Source: Nocardia vulneris (GTDB taxonomy: Bacteria; Actinomycetota; Actinomycetes; Mycobacteriales; Mycobacteriaceae). Taken from it: a stretch of 64,000 nucleotides of DNA. The stretch is taken from the NCBI RefSeq assembly GCF_001613425.1, contig NZ_BDCI01000023.1, forward strand, positions 62,001 through 126,000. The letters are read 5' to 3'. The notes beneath the pieces are model-generated. The model worked only from the letters and a program-made list of their open reading frames with translations, made no database searches and was not told the origin of the DNA. The position numbers and the translations under genes are program-made. Below are positions 15,486 through 25,459 of the stretch, one piece after another. Each line of letters begins with the position of its first letter. Within the stretch, counting starts at the first letter, position 1.

Positions 15486-16700
15486 GTGGGTGCGATCCAG
15501 ACCTCAGAATCCGATACCGCCGGTTCGGGCGGGCGGTTTTCCGCGAGCGCGGACCAGCAATTCGCCGCCGACGTGCGCGAGTGGCTCGCGGACAACCTGA
15601 ACGGCGAGTTCCGCGAGCTGCGCGGACTCGGCGGGCCGGGCCGCGAGCACGAGGCGTTCGACGAGCGCCTCGCCTGGGACCGGCATCTCGCCGCCGCCGG
15701 CTGGACCTGCCTCGGCTGGCCGGAGGAATACGGCGGCCGGGCCGCCAGCGTGCGCCAGCAGGTGATCTTCCACGAGGAGTACGCGAAAGCGAATGCGCCC
15801 GCGCGGGTTTCGCATGTCGGTGAAGAACTGCTCGGACCGACGGTGCTCGCCTTCGGCACCCAGGCGCAGCGCGACCGCTTCCTGCCCGGCATCCGTACCG
15901 TGTCCGAACTGTGGTGCCAGGGGTACTCCGAACCCGGCGCGGGCTCGGACCTGGCCGCGATCACCACCTCGGCCCGCCGCGACGGCGACGAGTGGTCGAT
16001 CAACGGACAGAAGATCTGGACGTCGCTGGCCCACGTCGCCGACTGGTGCTTCGTGATCGCCCGGACCGAACCCGGCTCCACCCGCCACCACGGCCTGTCC
16101 TACCTGCTCGTGCCGATGCAGCAGCCGGGCATCGACGTGCGGCCGATCATCCAGCTGACCGGCACCTCGGAGTTCAACGAGGTCTTCTTCGACGACGCGC
16201 GCACCGCCGCGGATCTGGTCGTCGGCGAACCGGGCGATGGCTGGCGGATCGCCATGGGCACATTGACCTTCGAGCGGGGCATCTCCACTCTCGGCCAGCA
16301 GATCCGGTTCGCCAGGGAACTGGCGGATGTCGAGGCCTTGGCCCGGCGTACCGGTGCCGCGACCGATCCGTTGATCGCGGAGCGGATCGACCGCGCCTGG
16401 GTCGGCCTGCGGGTGTTGCGCGCGCACGCCATCCGCACCATGCAGGGTGCGGGTGTCACCGACGGCGGTCAGGCCTCGGTCGCGAAACTGTTGTGGGCCA
16501 ACTGGCATCGCGGACTCGGCGAACTGGCGATGGCCGTGCTGGGGCCCGCGGGCCTGGTGGCCGACGAGGACGATCTGAACGAATGGCAGCGGCTGTACCT
16601 GTTCACCCGCGCCGACACCATCTACGGAGGTTCGAACGAAGTGCAGCGCAACATCATCGCCGAGCGGGTGCTCGGCCTACCGCGTGAGGCACGAGGATGA
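15486..16700 (+). CDS. fadE30: Acyl-CoA dehydrogenase FadE30
   Basis: A 404-residue acyl-CoA dehydrogenase with QGYSEPGAGSDLAAITTSARR, WSINGQKIWTSLAH, a Glu in GTLTFERGISTLGQQ at the catalytic-base position, and the closing DTIYGGSNEVQRNIIAERVLGL. In the HIP pathway FadE30 dehydrogenates the HIP-CoA derivative early in ring breakdown. The GTG at 15486 is chosen because no earlier codon has family character, and a TATCCT element lies at -12 to -7, suggesting a leaderless mRNA. Its last bases overlap ipdF (ATGA). Confidence 0.88.
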   Translation: MGAIQTSESDTAGSGGRFSASADQQFAADVREWLADNLNGEFRELRGLGGPGREHEAFDERLAWDRHLAAAGWTCLGWPEEYGGRAASVRQQVIFHEEYAKANAPARVSHVGEELLGPTVLAFGTQAQRDRFLPGIRTVSELWCQGYSEPGAGSDLAAITTSARRDGDEWSINGQKIWTSLAHVADWCFVIARTEPGSTRHHGLSYLLVPMQQPGIDVRPIIQLTGTSEFNEVFFDDARTAADLVVGEPGDGWRIAMGTLTFERGISTLGQQIRFARELADVEALARRTGAATDPLIAERIDRAWVGLRVLRAHAIRTMQGAGVTDGGQASVAKLLWANWHRGLGELAMAVLGPAGLVADEDDLNEWQRLYLFTRADTIYGGSNEVQRNIIAERVLGLPREARG

Positions 16701-17491
16701 CCGACCTCTCCGTGGCGCCGCCGCCGGTTCCGGGACACGGCCTGCTCACCGGACGGGCCGCCGTCATCACCGCGGCCGCGGGCACCGGCATCGGCTCGGC
16801 CACCGCGCGCAGGCTGCTCGCCGAGGGCGCCGATGTGGTCGTCTCCGATTGGCACGAGCGACGTTTGGCCGAGACGGCGGCCGACCTCGCGGCCGAATTC
16901 CCGGACCGCAAGGTCGCCTCGATCGCCTGCGACGTGCAGAGCACCGAGCAGGTGAACGCGTTGGTGCGCGGGGCGGCCGAGGCGATCGGGCGGATCGACA
17001 TCATGGTCAACAATGCCGGCCTCGGCGGGGAGACGCCGGTCGTCGACATGACCGACGAACAGTGGGATCGCGTGCTCGACATCACCCTCAACGGCACCTT
17101 CCGCTGCACGCGCGCGGCACTCAACTACTTCCGGGCCGCCGGGCACGGCGGCGTGATCGTCAACAACGCGAGCGTGCTCGGCTGGCGCGCGCAGCACGGC
17201 CAGGCGCACTACGCCGCGGCCAAGGCGGGCGTGATGGCGCTGACGCGGTGCAGCGCCGTCGAAGCCGCCGCACTGGGGGTCCGGATCAACGCGGTCGCGC
17301 CCAGCATCGCGCGGCACGCTTTTCTGGACAAGGTCAGCTCGACCGAGCTGCTCGATCGGCTCTCCGAGCGCGAGGCGTTCGGCCGGGCGGCCGAGCCGTG
17401 GGAGGTCGCGGCCACCATCGCCATGCTCGCCAGCGACTACACCACGTACCTGACCGGTGAGGTGGTGTCGGTCAGCAGCCAACGAGCCTGA
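16697..17491 (+). CDS. ipdF: SDR oxidoreductase IpdF
   Basis: A 264-residue short-chain dehydrogenase. The cofactor motif is a variant, TAAAGTGIGSAT, near residues 26-37. NNAG and the catalytic Ser are in NNASVLGW, with Tyr and Lys in HYAAAKAG. In M. tuberculosis the gene beside fadE30 (Rv3559c) is ipdF, which acts on the ring hydroxyl/keto group of HIP-CoA intermediates. The four-base overlap with fadE30 confirms one transcription unit under KstR2. The orthology is inferred from order and family, so the exact substrate is less certain. Confidence 0.82.
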   Translation: MTDLSVAPPPVPGHGLLTGRAAVITAAAGTGIGSATARRLLAEGADVVVSDWHERRLAETAADLAAEFPDRKVASIACDVQSTEQVNALVRGAAEAIGRIDIMVNNAGLGGETPVVDMTDEQWDRVLDITLNGTFRCTRAALNYFRAAGHGGVIVNNASVLGWRAQHGQAHYAAAKAGVMALTRCSAVEAAALGVRINAVAPSIARHAFLDKVSSTELLDRLSEREAFGRAAEPWEVAATIAMLASDYTTYLTGEVVSVSSQRA

Positions 17492-17735
17492 GCCGGTTCG
17501 GGTTTGCGGTCACTCGCCCCGGTTCGCATCGGGTAGCCGACCGGTGGCTCGCGGCCCGGAACAGTCCGGTCGGGACGGACTGGACGGACCGTCGAGCACG
17601 CCAGAATGCGGTCGCGAGCACGCTCGGGCGCACCTCCGGCAAATGGGCGGCTGATCAGGTAGAAAAGCCGACGGCAGATGTCGCCGGGTTGTGCCATGCT
17701 GGTTGAGATCGGAACCCGCACTCTCCAAAGGGGCG

Positions 17736-18485
17736 ATGGCTATGGGCCTTGATAGCCCAGCTGCCCGCGAACAACTGGAACTCGAATTGGTGCGCGAAGT
17801 GGTGCTGGCTCGGCGCAGGCTGGACAGCTTGGTGCTCGCCGCACTCACCCTCGGCGCCGAGCTGATCGAGCACACCTCCGAATGTGCGACCGCGATGCGT
17901 GCCGCGCAGATTCTCGAGCAGTTCGCGATCGATGAGGCCGCTGTGGCCCGTGATCCGCGCGGCGCACTACGGGCCGACCTGGCCCGAGATCACGAGCGCG
18001 CCAAACAGATCGGTCTCGAACCCGATCCCGACGACCTGTCCGCCGCGGAGTCCGAACAGGATCGGCGCAGGCATCGCCAGGCCGCGCTGCTGTGCGAGGT
18101 GCGCGCGGACCTGCTCGACGTGGTGGCCAAGTGCCGGAAGTTCCGCCTCGACCGCGTCGCCTTCGACGAGGAGATCGCGCAGGGGCTGTGCGCCGCCACC
18201 GACAAGCTGGTGATCGGTGCCGATATGGATACCTACCAGGCGTGGCAGCGCGGCATGGTGCTCAAGCTGATCGAAGAGCCGGTGCCCTCCGGCCCGCCGC
18301 GCGTCATGGCGACCGTGGACGCGGGGCCGGGCCGCGGACAGCTCACCGTCGAATGGGACAGCTGCGAAAGACGGCTGGCGCTGGTCGCGCGCATGGCCAG
18401 AGCCGGGGTGGCGCCGGTGGTCATCTGCGACCGGTTGCTCGCGGACCTATCGGTGTCCTCGCCCCTGCGTTATTCGGTGCGCTGA
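17736..18485 (+). CDS. Hypothetical helical protein
   Basis: A 249-residue protein I do not recognise. It appears almost wholly alpha-helical and charged for its first 190 residues (QLELELVREVVLARRRLDSL, then SEQDRRRHRQAALLCEVRADL). A short strand-containing region (VMATVDAGPGRGQLTVEWD) and a final helical segment follow. No membrane span, signal peptide or metal motif is seen. The ATG at 17736 follows a ccaaagggg site. It sits between ipdF and kstR2, but with gaps of 244 bases before and 91 after, so it need not belong to the sterol regulon. Confidence 0.65.
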   Translation: MAMGLDSPAAREQLELELVREVVLARRRLDSLVLAALTLGAELIEHTSECATAMRAAQILEQFAIDEAAVARDPRGALRADLARDHERAKQIGLEPDPDDLSAAESEQDRRRHRQAALLCEVRADLLDVVAKCRKFRLDRVAFDEEIAQGLCAATDKLVIGADMDTYQAWQRGMVLKLIEEPVPSGPPRVMATVDAGPGRGQLTVEWDSCERRLALVARMARAGVAPVVICDRLLADLSVSSPLRYSVR

Positions 18486-18543
18486 TCGGGTCCTCGCGGC
18501 CTGGCGAAGCCGTGATCCGCCGCCTCCCTGCGTGCCGCTCTGT

Positions 18544-18561
18544 ACCAAGCAAACGCTTGGT
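18544..18561. promoter_or_regulatory. KstR2 operator (kstR2 autoregulation)
   Basis: ACCAAGC and GCTTGGT form perfect seven-base arms around AAAC. The right 14 bases match the KstR2 consensus with one mismatch. It lies 15 bases before the kstR2 GTG and overlaps the likely core promoter (TATTAT at 18564-18569), so autorepression is expected. Confidence 0.82.
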
Positions 18562-18576
18562 TGTATTATGGCCGGT

Positions 18577-19182
18577 GTGACGGCACCCGACGCTTCGAAA
18601 TCAGCACGGCGCAATGAACTGCTCACGCTGGCGGCCGAACTGTTCGCCGAACGCGGACTGCGCGCCACCACCGTGCGCGATATCGCCGACGCGGCCGGGA
18701 TTCTATCCGGGAGCCTCTACCACCACTTCGATTCCAAGGAGTCGATGGTGGACGAGATCCTGCGCGGCTTCCTGGACGACCTGTTCGGGCACTACCGCGA
18801 GATCGTCGCCGCCGGGCTCAGCTCGCGAGACACCTTGGAAGCCTTGGTGATCGCGTCCTACCAGTCCTTCGACCGGCATCATGCCGCGGTGGCGATCTAT
18901 CAGGCCGAGGCGAAGCGGCTGCGCACCGCCGAACGGTTCACCTACATCGCCGACTACAACCGCGAATTCCGCGAGCTGTGGCACCGCGTATTGACCAACG
19001 GCGTGCAGGACGGCAGCTTCCGGCCCGAGATCGACGTCGAACTGGCGTACCGATTCCTGCGCGACACGGTGTGGGTGGCGGTGCGGTGGTACCAGCCCGG
19101 TGGCCCGATCACCGTCGACAACCTCGCCAAGCAGTATCTGACCATCGTGCTCGACGGGCTCACCGCCTCCGAAAACGGCTAG
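18577..19182 (+). CDS. kstR2: TetR-family repressor KstR2
   Basis: A 201-residue TetR repressor. The helix-turn-helix is TVRDIADAAGILSGSLYHHFDSKE, near residues 29-52, which resembles M. tuberculosis KstR2 closely as I recall it. KstR2 represses the HIP genes and is released by HIP-CoA. The GTG at 18577 is preferred over the ATG at 18568 because it gives the same N-terminal length as the M. tuberculosis protein and places TATTAT at -13, fitting a leaderless transcript. fadA6 follows after 28 bases and is probably cotranscribed. Confidence 0.9.
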   Translation: MTAPDASKSARRNELLTLAAELFAERGLRATTVRDIADAAGILSGSLYHHFDSKESMVDEILRGFLDDLFGHYREIVAAGLSSRDTLEALVIASYQSFDRHHAAVAIYQAEAKRLRTAERFTYIADYNREFRELWHRVLTNGVQDGSFRPEIDVELAYRFLRDTVWVAVRWYQPGGPITVDNLAKQYLTIVLDGLTASENG

Positions 19183-19210
19183 GCCGAGCACATCACGTAG
19201 GAGTACTCCG

Positions 19211-20404
<1,194 letters not shown>

Positions 20405-20411
20405 TCCTCCT

Positions 20412-20440
20412 GCGGCGGGGTCGGTAGCAGATCCCGCCGC
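20412..20440. terminator. Hairpin terminator between convergent genes
   Basis: GCGGCGGG (20412-20419) pairs exactly with CCCGCCGC (20433-20440) around a 13-base loop. It lies between the stop codons of fadA6 (plus) and the YbjQ-like gene (minus) and could serve both. There is no T-run, as is common in high-GC genomes. Confidence 0.6.
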
Positions 20441-20447
20441 GTGGCGG

Positions 20448-20894
20448 TCAGTTCTTTTCGGCGGGTTCCAGGAGGACCGCGGTGCCGTAGGCGGCTACTT
20501 CGCTCATGGTGTTGGCGATCTCGTTGCAGTCGAAGCGCATGGCGAGGATGCCGTTGGCGCCGAAGGACATGGCGTGCTGGCACATTCGCATGATCGCCTC
20601 GTGGCGGGAGTGGTAGAGCAGCTGGGTGTATTCGGTGATCTCGCCGCCGCCGAGGGAGCGGAAGCCGGCGGCGAGGTTCGAGCCGAGGCCGCGGCTGCGC
20701 ACGGTCAGGCCCGCGACCTCACCGAACACCCGGACGACCCGGTGGCCGGGCACGTCGTTCATGGTGGAGACGAGGATCGGGAACTGCGGGCCGGGCTGCT
20801 GCTGCGGAGGTTGCTGGTATCCCGGCGGCGGCTGCTGGAATCCGGGCTGCTGCTGCGGGTAGTGCGGTTGTTGCGGCGGCATGGGCTGGTTCAT
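20448..20894 (-). CDS. YbjQ/UPF0145-family protein with Pro/Gln-rich N-terminus
   Basis: A 148-residue protein. The first 37 residues are low complexity, almost only Pro, Gln, Gly and Tyr. The rest is a YbjQ (UPF0145, 'heavy-metal-binding') domain: NDVPGHRVVRVFGEVAGLTV, SRHEAIMRMCQHAMSFGANGI and the terminal YGTAVLLEP. The family forms pentamer-like assemblies of unknown function. The ATG at 20894 starts the low-complexity tail; no earlier start is supported. It lies between fadA6 and ipdC without a shared operon, and its link to sterol use, if any, is unclear. Confidence 0.82.
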   Translation of the reverse strand: MNQPMPPQQPHYPQQQPGFQQPPPGYQQPPQQQPGPQFPILVSTMNDVPGHRVVRVFGEVAGLTVRSRGLGSNLAAGFRSLGGGEITEYTQLLYHSRHEAIMRMCQHAMSFGANGILAMRFDCNEIANTMSEVAAYGTAVLLEPAEKN

Positions 20895-21040
20895 GAGCGG
20901 GATCGTACGGCCCGGGCGAACTCGACCACCAGGTAGTTTGCCCGCCCGGCCGCAACACGGACCGGCAGAACCGAGCAATAGGCCCTGAGCACGCGAAATG
21001 CCCCGGCTTCCGGTAGGAACGGGGCATTCGCGGTAGGTGT

Positions 21041-22111
21041 TCAGAGGTTCTTCTGCAACGCCTCGATCCGGCCGACCGCGTCGGCGACGATCCGATCGAT
21101 CAGCTCCTTACAGGTGGGCAGGTCCTCGATGATGCCGGTGACCTGACCGGCGGCGAGCACGCCCGCCCCGGTGTTGCCCTCGACCAGCCCGGCGCGCAAC
21201 AGCATCGGCGTATTGGCCGCCATGACGACCTGAGACCAGCTGAGGTCCTTGGCCTTTCGCATGGTCAACCCGTCGCGCACCAGGGTGGACCATTTCATGC
21301 CGGTCATGCTCTTGAACTTCGCCGCGTTGGCGACCGCCGCGGCGAGCCCGCGGGCGCGACCCGAATGTTCCAGGCGCTGCACCAGTTCGGTGTTCAGCAC
21401 CCGGTGCGGCATGCCGTCGACTTTGGTGGAGACGACGGTGTCCTGCAACTGCCGGGTGAGGTACTCCTTTTTGACCGCGTCCGGCACGGTGCTCTCCTGG
21501 GTCAGCAGGAATCGGGTGCCCATCGCGACGCCCGCCGCCCCGTAGGAGAGGGCGGCGGCCAGCCCGCGCCCGTCGAAGAACCCACCCGCCGCGACGACCG
21601 GAATATCGACCGCGTCCAGCACCGAGGGCAGCAGCAGTGTGGTGGCCACCGGTCCGGTGTGCCCGCCGCCCTCGCCACCCTGCACGATCACCGCGTCCGC
21701 GCCCCAGGACGCCACCTTCACGGCGTGCTTGGCCGCACCGATCGACGGAATCACCACCACGCCCGCATCTTTCAGCTTCGCGATGAGCTCCTGCTTGGGT
21801 GCCAGGGCGAACGAGGCGACGGCGACCTTTTCTCGGATCAACAGGTCGATGCGTTCGGGTGCGTCCGAGGCATCGGCGCGGATGTTCACACCGAACGGTT
21901 TCGCGGTGTGCGCCTTGGTCTTCGCGATCGCCGCCTCGAGCTCCGCATAGGTCATCGTGGCGGAGGCGAGGATGCCCAGCCCGCCCGCCTCGGCGGTGGC
22001 TGCGACCAGACTCGGCCCGGCGACCCAGCCCATGCCGGTCTGCACGATGGGATGGTCGATGCCGACCAGTTCGGTCAGCGCGGTGCGCAACCGCGGCGTG
22101 GGCGCGCTCAT
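21041..22111 (-). CDS. ipdC: FMN-dependent HIP-pathway enzyme IpdC (NMO family)
   Basis: A 356-residue nitronate-monooxygenase-fold flavoprotein with IVQTGMGWVAGPSLVAATAE at the start, the catalytic-His segment GGEGGGHTGP, and AAGGFFDGRGLAAAL with MGTRFLLTQES for FMN. In M. tuberculosis IpdC (Rv3553) acts on hydroxylated bicyclic CoA intermediates of HIP breakdown, next to ipdAB as here. The ATG overlaps the ipdB stop by four bases, so it is the last gene of the echA20-ipdA-ipdB-ipdC operon. Confidence 0.9.
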   Translation of the reverse strand: MSAPTPRLRTALTELVGIDHPIVQTGMGWVAGPSLVAATAEAGGLGILASATMTYAELEAAIAKTKAHTAKPFGVNIRADASDAPERIDLLIREKVAVASFALAPKQELIAKLKDAGVVVIPSIGAAKHAVKVASWGADAVIVQGGEGGGHTGPVATTLLLPSVLDAVDIPVVAAGGFFDGRGLAAALSYGAAGVAMGTRFLLTQESTVPDAVKKEYLTRQLQDTVVSTKVDGMPHRVLNTELVQRLEHSGRARGLAAAVANAAKFKSMTGMKWSTLVRDGLTMRKAKDLSWSQVVMAANTPMLLRAGLVEGNTGAGVLAAGQVTGIIEDLPTCKELIDRIVADAVGRIEALQKNL

Positions 22112-22893
22112 GCCGGTACCTCGGCTTCCCGGATCTTCTTGGGATCGAGCACATCCCGGATCAGTCGCAGTTCTTCGGCGGTCGGCAGCCGGGTCTCGCC
22201 CGCCGCGGCGAGTCCGTCGATCTCGAAGCCGGTGTTCTCGGCGACCTCGGCGGCGGTGACGCCGGGATGCAGGCTGCGCGCCCGCATCGTGTGGCCCGGA
22301 CCGGTGAAGTCGAAGACGCCGAGGTTGGTCACCACCCGGTGCAGGTGGTGGAACCGGTACGCCGGGTTCGCCGGATCGATCTTGTCGTAGCCGACGCCGG
22401 AGACGATGTCGACCTGGTCGGTGAAGACCCGGCTCGTGTGCCGCGAAACCCAATAGCTGGTCGCGTGATTGAGGGTGTTGCCCGGCGCACCTCGGACCCC
22501 GAACATCTGCCGGGTGGGTTGCTGCAGGGCGCCGAACGCGGACAGGTTCTGATTGCCGTACCGGTCGATCTGGTTGGCGCCCATCACCACGTGCCGCCGC
22601 CCGGAGGCGACCACGTCGAACACCTTTCGGAACGGAATCCACCCCTCGATCGGCGCTTTACCACCGATCGGCGGGGTGTCGGCGAAAAGCAGCGCCTCGC
22701 CGTCGGAGAGCAGCAGATCGGGTTCGGTGGTGAGTTTCGCCAGCCGCGCGCCGATGATCGACATGGGCGACATCGGGCTGGCCATGATTTCGCCTGCGCC
22801 GCTGAAGATCTCCGCGCAAGCCACCGCGCACACCTCGGCGCGGGTGCAGGTCTCGGCCGCGCCCGCTACGGAATCGCCTTGCGCTGCGGTCAT
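22108..22893 (-). CDS. ipdB: COCHEA-CoA hydrolase subunit IpdB
   Basis: A 261-residue beta subunit of a class I CoA-transferase-like enzyme (EVCAVACAEIFSGAGEIMAS, GANQIDRYGNQN, and VTNLGVFDFTGPGHTMRARS). IpdA and IpdB together open the last steroid ring (D-ring-derived COCHEA-CoA), a hydrolytic reaction unusual for this fold. The ATG at 22893 overlaps the ipdA stop by four bases, and the stop overlaps ipdC, so the subunits are coupled. The usual CoA-transferase catalytic Glu is replaced in IpdAB enzymes; I did not resolve the position here. Confidence 0.92.
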   Translation of the reverse strand: MTAAQGDSVAGAAETCTRAEVCAVACAEIFSGAGEIMASPMSPMSIIGARLAKLTTEPDLLLSDGEALLFADTPPIGGKAPIEGWIPFRKVFDVVASGRRHVVMGANQIDRYGNQNLSAFGALQQPTRQMFGVRGAPGNTLNHATSYWVSRHTSRVFTDQVDIVSGVGYDKIDPANPAYRFHHLHRVVTNLGVFDFTGPGHTMRARSLHPGVTAAEVAENTGFEIDGLAAAGETRLPTAEELRLIRDVLDPKKIREAEVPA

Positions 22894-23774
22894 TTCTGGG
22901 CCTCCTGGGCGAACTCGCGAACGGCGGCCTGGTACTCGTCTTCGGAGACCGCCAGGTACTTGTCGACGAACCGCTGCCACGTCTCGGGCGTCTTCGCCGA
23001 CTGCACGTAGTGTTTCTGGAACTTCTCGTCGCGGCCGTAGCTGTCGCCCGCGAGCGTGAAGTGGGCCCCGCCGGGCGCCTCGACCACGCCGTCCACCATC
23101 ATCCGGTTGAGCAGCAGCGATTGCAGCGGCACGGTTTTCACCAGCTCGTCGGTGTCGACGAGGCGCTCCACCGAGACGTACCGGCGCTCGGCGGCCAGGC
23201 AGTACAGGTCGTCGAAGTACGGGTCGACACCGGTGTAGGCGGCGTTGCCGTGCTTGTCACCGAGGTTCAGATGCACCAGCGCCGCATCGAGATTCAGCGC
23301 GGGCATCGCGATCAGGGTTTCGGTGCGACCGTCGCCGTCGGGATAGGGTGAAGCGACCGTGCGCAATTCGCCGTCCCAGAAGTTGGGCACATCCGAGCCG
23401 AGCCCGGCCCGGATCGGCAGGAACGGCAGCCGGGCGGCGGCGGCCTCCAACCCGCATTTGAGCATGCCTTCGTCCATTTCGCGGGCCACCAGCGCGCCGG
23501 TGGTGCGCGCGTGCGCGAACCACGGATCGTAGAACGGCGGCGAATCCAGGGAGACGAACCCGTAGTACGCCTTGCGGACCTTCCCGGCCGAGCACAGCAG
23601 CCCGAGGTCCGGCCCGCCGTAGCTGACCACGGTCAGGTCGGTGAGGTCCGAGCGCAGGATGGCGCGCACCAGCGCCATCGGCTTGCGTCGCGAACCCCAG
23701 CCGCCGATGCCGATTGTCATCCCGCTGCGCAGTTCGCCGACGACCTCGTCGAGCGACATTCGCTTGTCTCGCAT
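22890..23774 (-). CDS. ipdA: COCHEA-CoA hydrolase subunit IpdA
   Basis: A 294-residue alpha subunit of the CoA-transferase-like ring hydrolase. It begins MRDKRMSLDEVVGELRSGMT, then GIGGWGSRRKPMALVRAI and GGPDLGLLCSAGKVRKAYYG, and has HLNLGDKHGNAAYTGVDPYF, matching M. tuberculosis IpdA nearly residue for residue over these blocks as I recall it. It acts with IpdB in the cytoplasm on the last ring. The ATG at 23774 gives the same N-terminus as the mycobacterial protein; longer frames upstream run through echA20 in another frame. Fourteen bases separate it from echA20. Confidence 0.93.
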   Translation of the reverse strand: MRDKRMSLDEVVGELRSGMTIGIGGWGSRRKPMALVRAILRSDLTDLTVVSYGGPDLGLLCSAGKVRKAYYGFVSLDSPPFYDPWFAHARTTGALVAREMDEGMLKCGLEAAAARLPFLPIRAGLGSDVPNFWDGELRTVASPYPDGDGRTETLIAMPALNLDAALVHLNLGDKHGNAAYTGVDPYFDDLYCLAAERRYVSVERLVDTDELVKTVPLQSLLLNRMMVDGVVEAPGGAHFTLAGDSYGRDEKFQKHYVQSAKTPETWQRFVDKYLAVSEDEYQAAVREFAQEAQK

Positions 23775-23788
23775 GAGTGCTGAACTCC

Positions 23789-24553
23789 CTATTTCTCGGC
23801 CTTGCGCGCGGCCAGGTCGTCGTCGAACCGGGCGCGGATCTCGTCGGCGACACCGGCGAGGTTGAGTTCGAAGGTGAATCCCTGTTCGTAGCGGTAGCTG
23901 CGGTGCACGTCCTGCCCGTCGATACCGTTGAGCGCGCGTTTTGCCGCACGGATCACCCGGCCGTCCTTGGCGGCGATGTTCTTGGCGACTTCCATTGCCG
24001 CGGCGTCGAGTTCGGCGCGCGGCACCACCTGATACACCGAGCCGAAGTGCTGCAACTGCTGGGCGGTGATGGTGCTCGCCGTATAGAACAGGGCGCGCAT
24101 CAGGTGCTGCGGCACCAGCCGGGACAGATGGGTGGCGGCGCCGAGCGCGCCGCGGTCCACCTCGGGCAGCCCGAAAGTGGCGTCGTCGGAAGCGATCACG
24201 ACGTCGGCATTGCCGACCAGGCCGATGCCGCCGCCGAGGCAGAAGCCCTGGACCACCGCGATCACGGGCACCGGGCAGTCGTAGACCGCCGCGAACGCCT
24301 CGAAACAACCATGATTCGCGTCGATCAGTGCCTGATGGCCGGGCTTGCTCTGGATCTCCTTGATATCGACACCGGCGTTGAAACCGCGATTCTCCGCGCG
24401 CAGCACCACAACCCGGGTCTCCGGATCGCGCCCGGCCTCGCGCAGCGCGTCGGCGATGGCGAACCAGCCGTCCGTCGGTATCGCGTTGACCGGCGGGTAG
24501 TCGACCGTGACCACGGTGATGCCGGTTGATTCGGAGTGACGGTTGATCCCCAT
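23789..24553 (-). CDS. echA20: Enoyl-CoA hydratase-family ring hydrolase EchA20
   Basis: A 254-residue crotonase-fold enzyme with ENRGFNAGVDIKEIQ and VVQGFCLGGGIGLVGNADVVIAS forming the oxyanion hole, then FGLPEVDRGALGAATHLSRL. EchA20 (Rv3550 in M. tuberculosis) hydrolyses a carbon-carbon bond of the bicyclic HIEC-CoA, opening ring C before IpdAB acts. It is the first gene of echA20-ipdA-ipdB-ipdC and faces an SDR gene across an 82-base gap with a KstR2 operator. Confidence 0.9.
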   Translation of the reverse strand: MGINRHSESTGITVVTVDYPPVNAIPTDGWFAIADALREAGRDPETRVVVLRAENRGFNAGVDIKEIQSKPGHQALIDANHGCFEAFAAVYDCPVPVIAVVQGFCLGGGIGLVGNADVVIASDDATFGLPEVDRGALGAATHLSRLVPQHLMRALFYTASTITAQQLQHFGSVYQVVPRAELDAAAMEVAKNIAAKDGRVIRAAKRALNGIDGQDVHRSYRYEQGFTFELNLAGVADEIRARFDDDLAARKAEK

Positions 24554-24606
24554 CGCCTATCCCATCGTGAGTAGCTCGGCTCGTGATAAATCCAACACAG
24601 TGGCAA

Positions 24607-24624
24607 AGCAAGCAGTTGCTTGGT
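24607..24624. promoter_or_regulatory. KstR2 operator (echA20-ipdABC / SDR)
   Basis: AGCAAGCAGTTGCTTGGT contains CAAGC and GCTTG arms around AGTT, the same design as the kstR2 site. It lies between the divergent echA20 and SDR starts, with 11 bases to the GTG at 24636. TAGATT at 24624-24629 sits exactly at -12 to -7 of that GTG. Confidence 0.8.
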
Positions 24625-24635
24625 AGATTAGCACG

Positions 24636-25427
24636 GTGGCACTCGAAATCGATCTGGTCGATCGCGTCGTCCTGGTGACCGGCGGCGTCCGTGGCGTGGG
24701 CGCCGGGGTGAGCCGGACGTTCCTCGCGGCGGGTGCGACCGTGATCGCCTGTGCCCGGCGTCCCGCCGAGGCCCCGATCGAGGTCGACGGCCGCGGCATC
24801 GAGTTCCTGCCCTGCGACGTCCGGGACGCGGACGCGGTACAGGGCCTGGTCGACACCGTCGTCGAGCGGCACGGCCGCCTCGACCATCTGGTCAACAACG
24901 CCGGTGGCGCGCCCTTCGCCCTCGCCGCCACGGCGAGCAAGAACTTCCACGCCAAGATCGTCGAGCTGAATCTGCTTGCGCCGCTGCTGGTCTCCCAGGC
25001 CGCCAACGCGGTGATGCAGCAGCAGCCGGACGGCGGTTCCATCGTGAACATCTCCAGCGTGAGCGGGCACCGCCCGTCGCCGGGTACCGCCGCCTACGGC
25101 GCGGCCAAGGCGGGCATGGACAGCCTGACCGCCTCGCTCGCCGTGGAATGGGCGCCCAAGGTGCGGGTCAACTCGCTCGTCGTCGGACCGGTGGTCACCG
25201 AGCTGAGCCAACTGCACTACGGCGACCAAGACGGCATCGACGCGGTGGGGGAGACGATCCCGCTGGGCCGGATGGCGCACCCGGACGATATCGGCCGCTG
25301 TGCGGTCTTCCTGGCCTCGGAATTGGCCGGCTACGTCAGCGGGGCGAGCCTGCTCGTGCACGGCGGCGGCGAACGCCCGGCCTTCCTCGCCGCGTCCACC
25401 GCGGACGTAGGCCGACAGCAGTCCTGA
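24636..25427 (+). CDS. SDR oxidoreductase (Rv3549c-like)
   Basis: A 263-residue short-chain dehydrogenase with the cofactor loop VTGGVRGVGAGVS, NNAGGAP, catalytic Ser in NISSVSGH, and Tyr/Lys in YGAAKAG. M. tuberculosis has an SDR (Rv3549c) divergent from echA20 at the same place, so it belongs to the KstR2 regulon and probably reduces or oxidises a hydroxyacyl intermediate; the substrate is not established. The GTG has no ribosome site but carries an ideal -10 element, so the mRNA is probably leaderless. Confidence 0.85.
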   Translation: MALEIDLVDRVVLVTGGVRGVGAGVSRTFLAAGATVIACARRPAEAPIEVDGRGIEFLPCDVRDADAVQGLVDTVVERHGRLDHLVNNAGGAPFALAATASKNFHAKIVELNLLAPLLVSQAANAVMQQQPDGGSIVNISSVSGHRPSPGTAAYGAAKAGMDSLTASLAVEWAPKVRVNSLVVGPVVTELSQLHYGDQDGIDAVGETIPLGRMAHPDDIGRCAVFLASELAGYVSGASLLVHGGGERPAFLAASTADVGRQQS

Positions 25428-25459
25428 ACACATCGGACCCACACGAAGAGGACACAGGT